This document shows positions 61,907-64,000 of a stretch of DNA of 64,000 nt, piece by piece. Numbering within the stretch: position 1 is the stretch's first letter; every line of letters starts with the position of its first letter. The DNA comes from Hemibagrus wyckioides (Eukaryota > Chordata > Actinopteri > Siluriformes > Bagridae), in contig NC_080715.1 in the NCBI RefSeq assembly GCF_019097595.1, positions 22,733,573 through 22,797,572 on the forward strand, read 5' to 3'. A program made the translations under genes and the position numbers. The notes beneath the pieces are model-generated. The model ran no database searches. It saw only the letters and a program-made list of their open reading frames with translations, and had not been told where the DNA came from.

Positions 61907-63466
61907 AAATAATCTAATCCATAAACAAAGCCAAGAGTGGAACCAGGGCCTCAGCAAGTTCACTACACGCTTCTCATTTCCTCCGCTGTTGTAGCTTAAG
62001 TTCCTATAGTACAAAGACCTACTGTAAATTGGACAAAGAGGTTTGAGAGTATTTATCTATGCTAGTAATACAGTACTAATCCCTTCCACTGGCCTTGATC
62101 AACAAAGCCAAACATAACTTTGCCTATTAATGTTAATGTTTATGCTTTCATGTTGTTTTTAAGCCTGTGGTCTCAGTATTTTTGTAGATCTGACTGTAAG
62201 TAAAACTTCCTCTTCAGTTTTCACTTCATTTCCTAACGTCACATTGTGTTTTTGCTTTGTGCGTGTGCGAGTGTGTGTTTCTTAAGCACAAGATAAAAAA
62301 ATGAGTACAGGGAAAACATTCAACCAGCATATGCTATTTTATGGGAGTTTTTTTTTAGTTCACCATAAGGAATCAATGCATTTTCATGGGGCCAATTCTT
62401 ACTTAATAACACCTCAGTGAAAATTCAGCACGTGGCTGATATTGATTTCAGACTACAATTTGCTTGCAGTAGATGAAGCTTTATGAAACATTTTTAATTA
62501 TTAAGTGTTGTCCATAAATTTGTCTGATAACAGATACAGATAATTTATACATGAAATAATAGCCAGACTACCAAGCTACTGTATATCACACATGTTAAAT
62601 GTTTAGGATAAGCTCATAACACATGTAGCATGTCAACAGGAAGAATTGACATTGTAACAGTAATACATTATTTGATATTCGGAGAAAAGAAATCATCAGA
62701 CTGAACTCCAGTAACTGACCTGTGTTAAAAGGCTTTAGAATTGCCCTATCTGAATAATGTTACTGAATAAAGCATATGTAAATGTTATTTTTTACACTAT
62801 ATATGCAGTAGATTTGCCTTAAATGGAACACTTCTATAATAAATGCTGTTGTCTTTACGTATGCAGTTCTAATGTGAGTTCTTTGTGCATTGGTGCATTT
62901 GTAAGATGCATCTTCCTATTTTGTCAGTTGTGTAGCTATTCCTCTCTCCCTCCTGATGTTCAGCACACCTGGATAAAGTCATGTGACCATGGTGCATTCC
63001 TGCCAATTGTTATGTCCTCCACACACAATGTGTCTGTTCTCCTAAGTAGGGAAACAGCAACACACAGTTTATACTGTTACAGTTTATACACACGTTCACA
63101 CCATACTCTGCCAAATACAAAATGTTTCATTCTTTATACACCTTTGTTTTTACCTCATTTTAGGGATCCTGGAGACACAAATGTATTTAAAGTGGATATT
63201 CCCTTGTCTGTATAACAATGCTCCAGTGTTCTTCAGATGGATGGATTCAATCTTGCACAGATGCTCCGGAAGCCCTACTACCTTTTTATAACTGGTTTGG
63301 TCTGTTTTTCTGAAATATGTATACAGAAGGCCAAATTTATTTATTGACCAGATATTACTCACATAGTCACAAGAAAAATGTATGATCACATGTGAAATGG
63401 ATGTGCTTGTTTCTGTAAGTGCTTTACTGGTAGTTGGTTGTTAATAGTGAAGAAGATGAAAAGAGA
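61907..63466. other. POPDC2 3'UTR and POPDC2-PLA1A convergent interval
   Basis: AATAAA (plus) at 62766-62771 likely ends POPDC2. On the minus strand AATAAATAAA at about 63337-63346 likely ends PLA1A. A good plus-strand acceptor at 63162-63163 precedes a short frame, but nothing supports a gene there. Confidence 0.5.
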
Positions 63467-63829
63467 TTATACACACAGATAGAGTTTCTGCTCTGTCTTG
63501 ATGTCTTGCATGGAGACCAGTGTGAGCTGCACCACTGCACTCTTTGCCAGCGGGGACACTTTCAGCTCAATCATTGTGTGATGGACTAGGAAGAAAGACA
63601 AATTGCATATGAACTCAACAGAATTTTTCACACTGTATTTTAATCATGGAAGACTAAAACAAAGCCTTTCTAATCTGCATGCTTAATCTTCCTCTCAGCT
63701 GAAACATGCTGATGAGTAGGTTAAAAAAAACAAACCCACCACAAAAGGGAACTTCAGATGTTGTCAGGAGGTAGACTTTCCCATGTACGGGTAATGGTGA
63801 TGCTGTTATGCCACTGTTCTTCAGCAAGC
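63467..63829 (-). CDS. pla1a: PLA1A, phosphatidylserine-specific phospholipase A1, 3' end only (two exons; gene continues beyond the right edge)
   Basis: PLA1A is a secreted pancreatic-lipase-family enzyme that hydrolyses phosphatidylserine at sn-1. The window holds exon 63829-63740 (LLKNSGITASPLPVHGKVYL, LTTSEVPFC) and exon 63585-63467 (VHHTMIELKVSPLAKSAVVQ, ending KLYLCV stop). They are joined in phase by GT-AG. The order PLPxxxxVYLxTTSxxPxCxHH is the diagnostic region just after the catalytic domain of PLA1A, from memory of the mammalian protein. The catalytic Ser, Asp and His would be upstream, off the edge. The stop comes roughly 70-80 residues earlier than in human, but AATAAATAAA follows within 130 bases. 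A GTGT|GTATAA donor at 63472 is the alternative. Position next to POPDC2 agrees with human synteny. Confidence 0.78.
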
Positions 63830-64000
63830 CTAAGGCACAAACAGATGAATAGGATGAGAGCTCAAACTGAGTTTACTTACCAGTCTTTAAAAGAAAAAGC
63901 AATAACACATCTTGACAAATGACATTTTTTCATTAATATATGTTATTGCTTTAACTTAAAGCTGATTCTCACATGTGCTATTACAGTTCTGTTCACCAGA
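63830..64000. other. PLA1A intron (partial)
   Basis: Sequence upstream of the acceptor TGCCTTAG at 63830. No further exon is recognisable before the window ends. Confidence 0.5.

Noticed and set aside
63164..63215. Plus-strand exon [16 protein letters not shown] as an extra POPDC2 exon
   Set aside because: The acceptor is good, but the entry phase (two bases needed) does not fit any plausible donor in POPDC2 exon 3, and I recognise no homology.

Overview
The window is a stretch of vertebrate nuclear DNA, almost certainly from a teleost fish. It holds multi-exon genes with GT-AG introns, vertebrate orthologues, eight related Tc1-type transposon remnants, tRNA-type SINEs, LINE tails and long microsatellites. 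The repeat types remind me of ostariophysan fishes such as catfishes, but that is inference from memory. I reconstructed coding exons by hand from splice sites, reading phase and known protein families.

Layout. Left block: XPO4 (exportin-4; first six coding exons, minus, 850-15575, rest outside the left edge), then LATS2 (Hippo kinase, seven coding exons, minus, 19822-31359). Middle: a two-exon gene for a THAP-DDE transposase-like protein (minus, 39168-40900), head to head with SAP18 (plus, 41320-42591), then SKA3 (eleven coding exons, minus, 46138-51036). Right block: COX17 (plus, 53207-55027), POPDC2 (plus, 58131-60870 with an alternative last exon at 61830-61906) and the 3' end of PLA1A (minus, from 63467 off the right edge). 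From memory, XPO4-LATS2-SAP18-SKA3 are neighbours on human 13q12 and COX17-POPDC2-PLA1A on human 3q13, so two human blocks meet here between 51.0 and 53.2 kb.

Non-coding content. XPO4 intron 1 (11 kb) carries a 6.2 kb tandem array of about 45-bp units (8.43-14.62 kb) plus 32-bp and 26-bp minisatellites, SINEs and a Tc1 remnant. A Tc1-derived, N-terminally deleted family occurs eight times. Some copies are fold-back composites, and three loci share the same internal junction. At 43.2-45.2 kb a 5'-truncated LINE sits inside an older Tc1-like transposase. Promoter motifs fit gene function: CDE/CHR and ETS upstream of SKA3, a perfect NRF1 palindrome upstream of COX17, and three CCAAT boxes upstream of XPO4.

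The genes are housekeeping or regulatory and do not form an operon-like system: nuclear export (XPO4), Hippo signalling (LATS2), splicing and deacetylase complexes (SAP18), kinetochore (SKA3), cytochrome oxidase assembly (COX17), cAMP-binding membrane protein (POPDC2), phospholipase (PLA1A). I found no credible new multi-gene system. The most unusual items are the fold-back transposon lineage, the intronic satellite with higher-order structure, the AT-AC intron in XPO4 and the alternative POPDC2 C-terminus.
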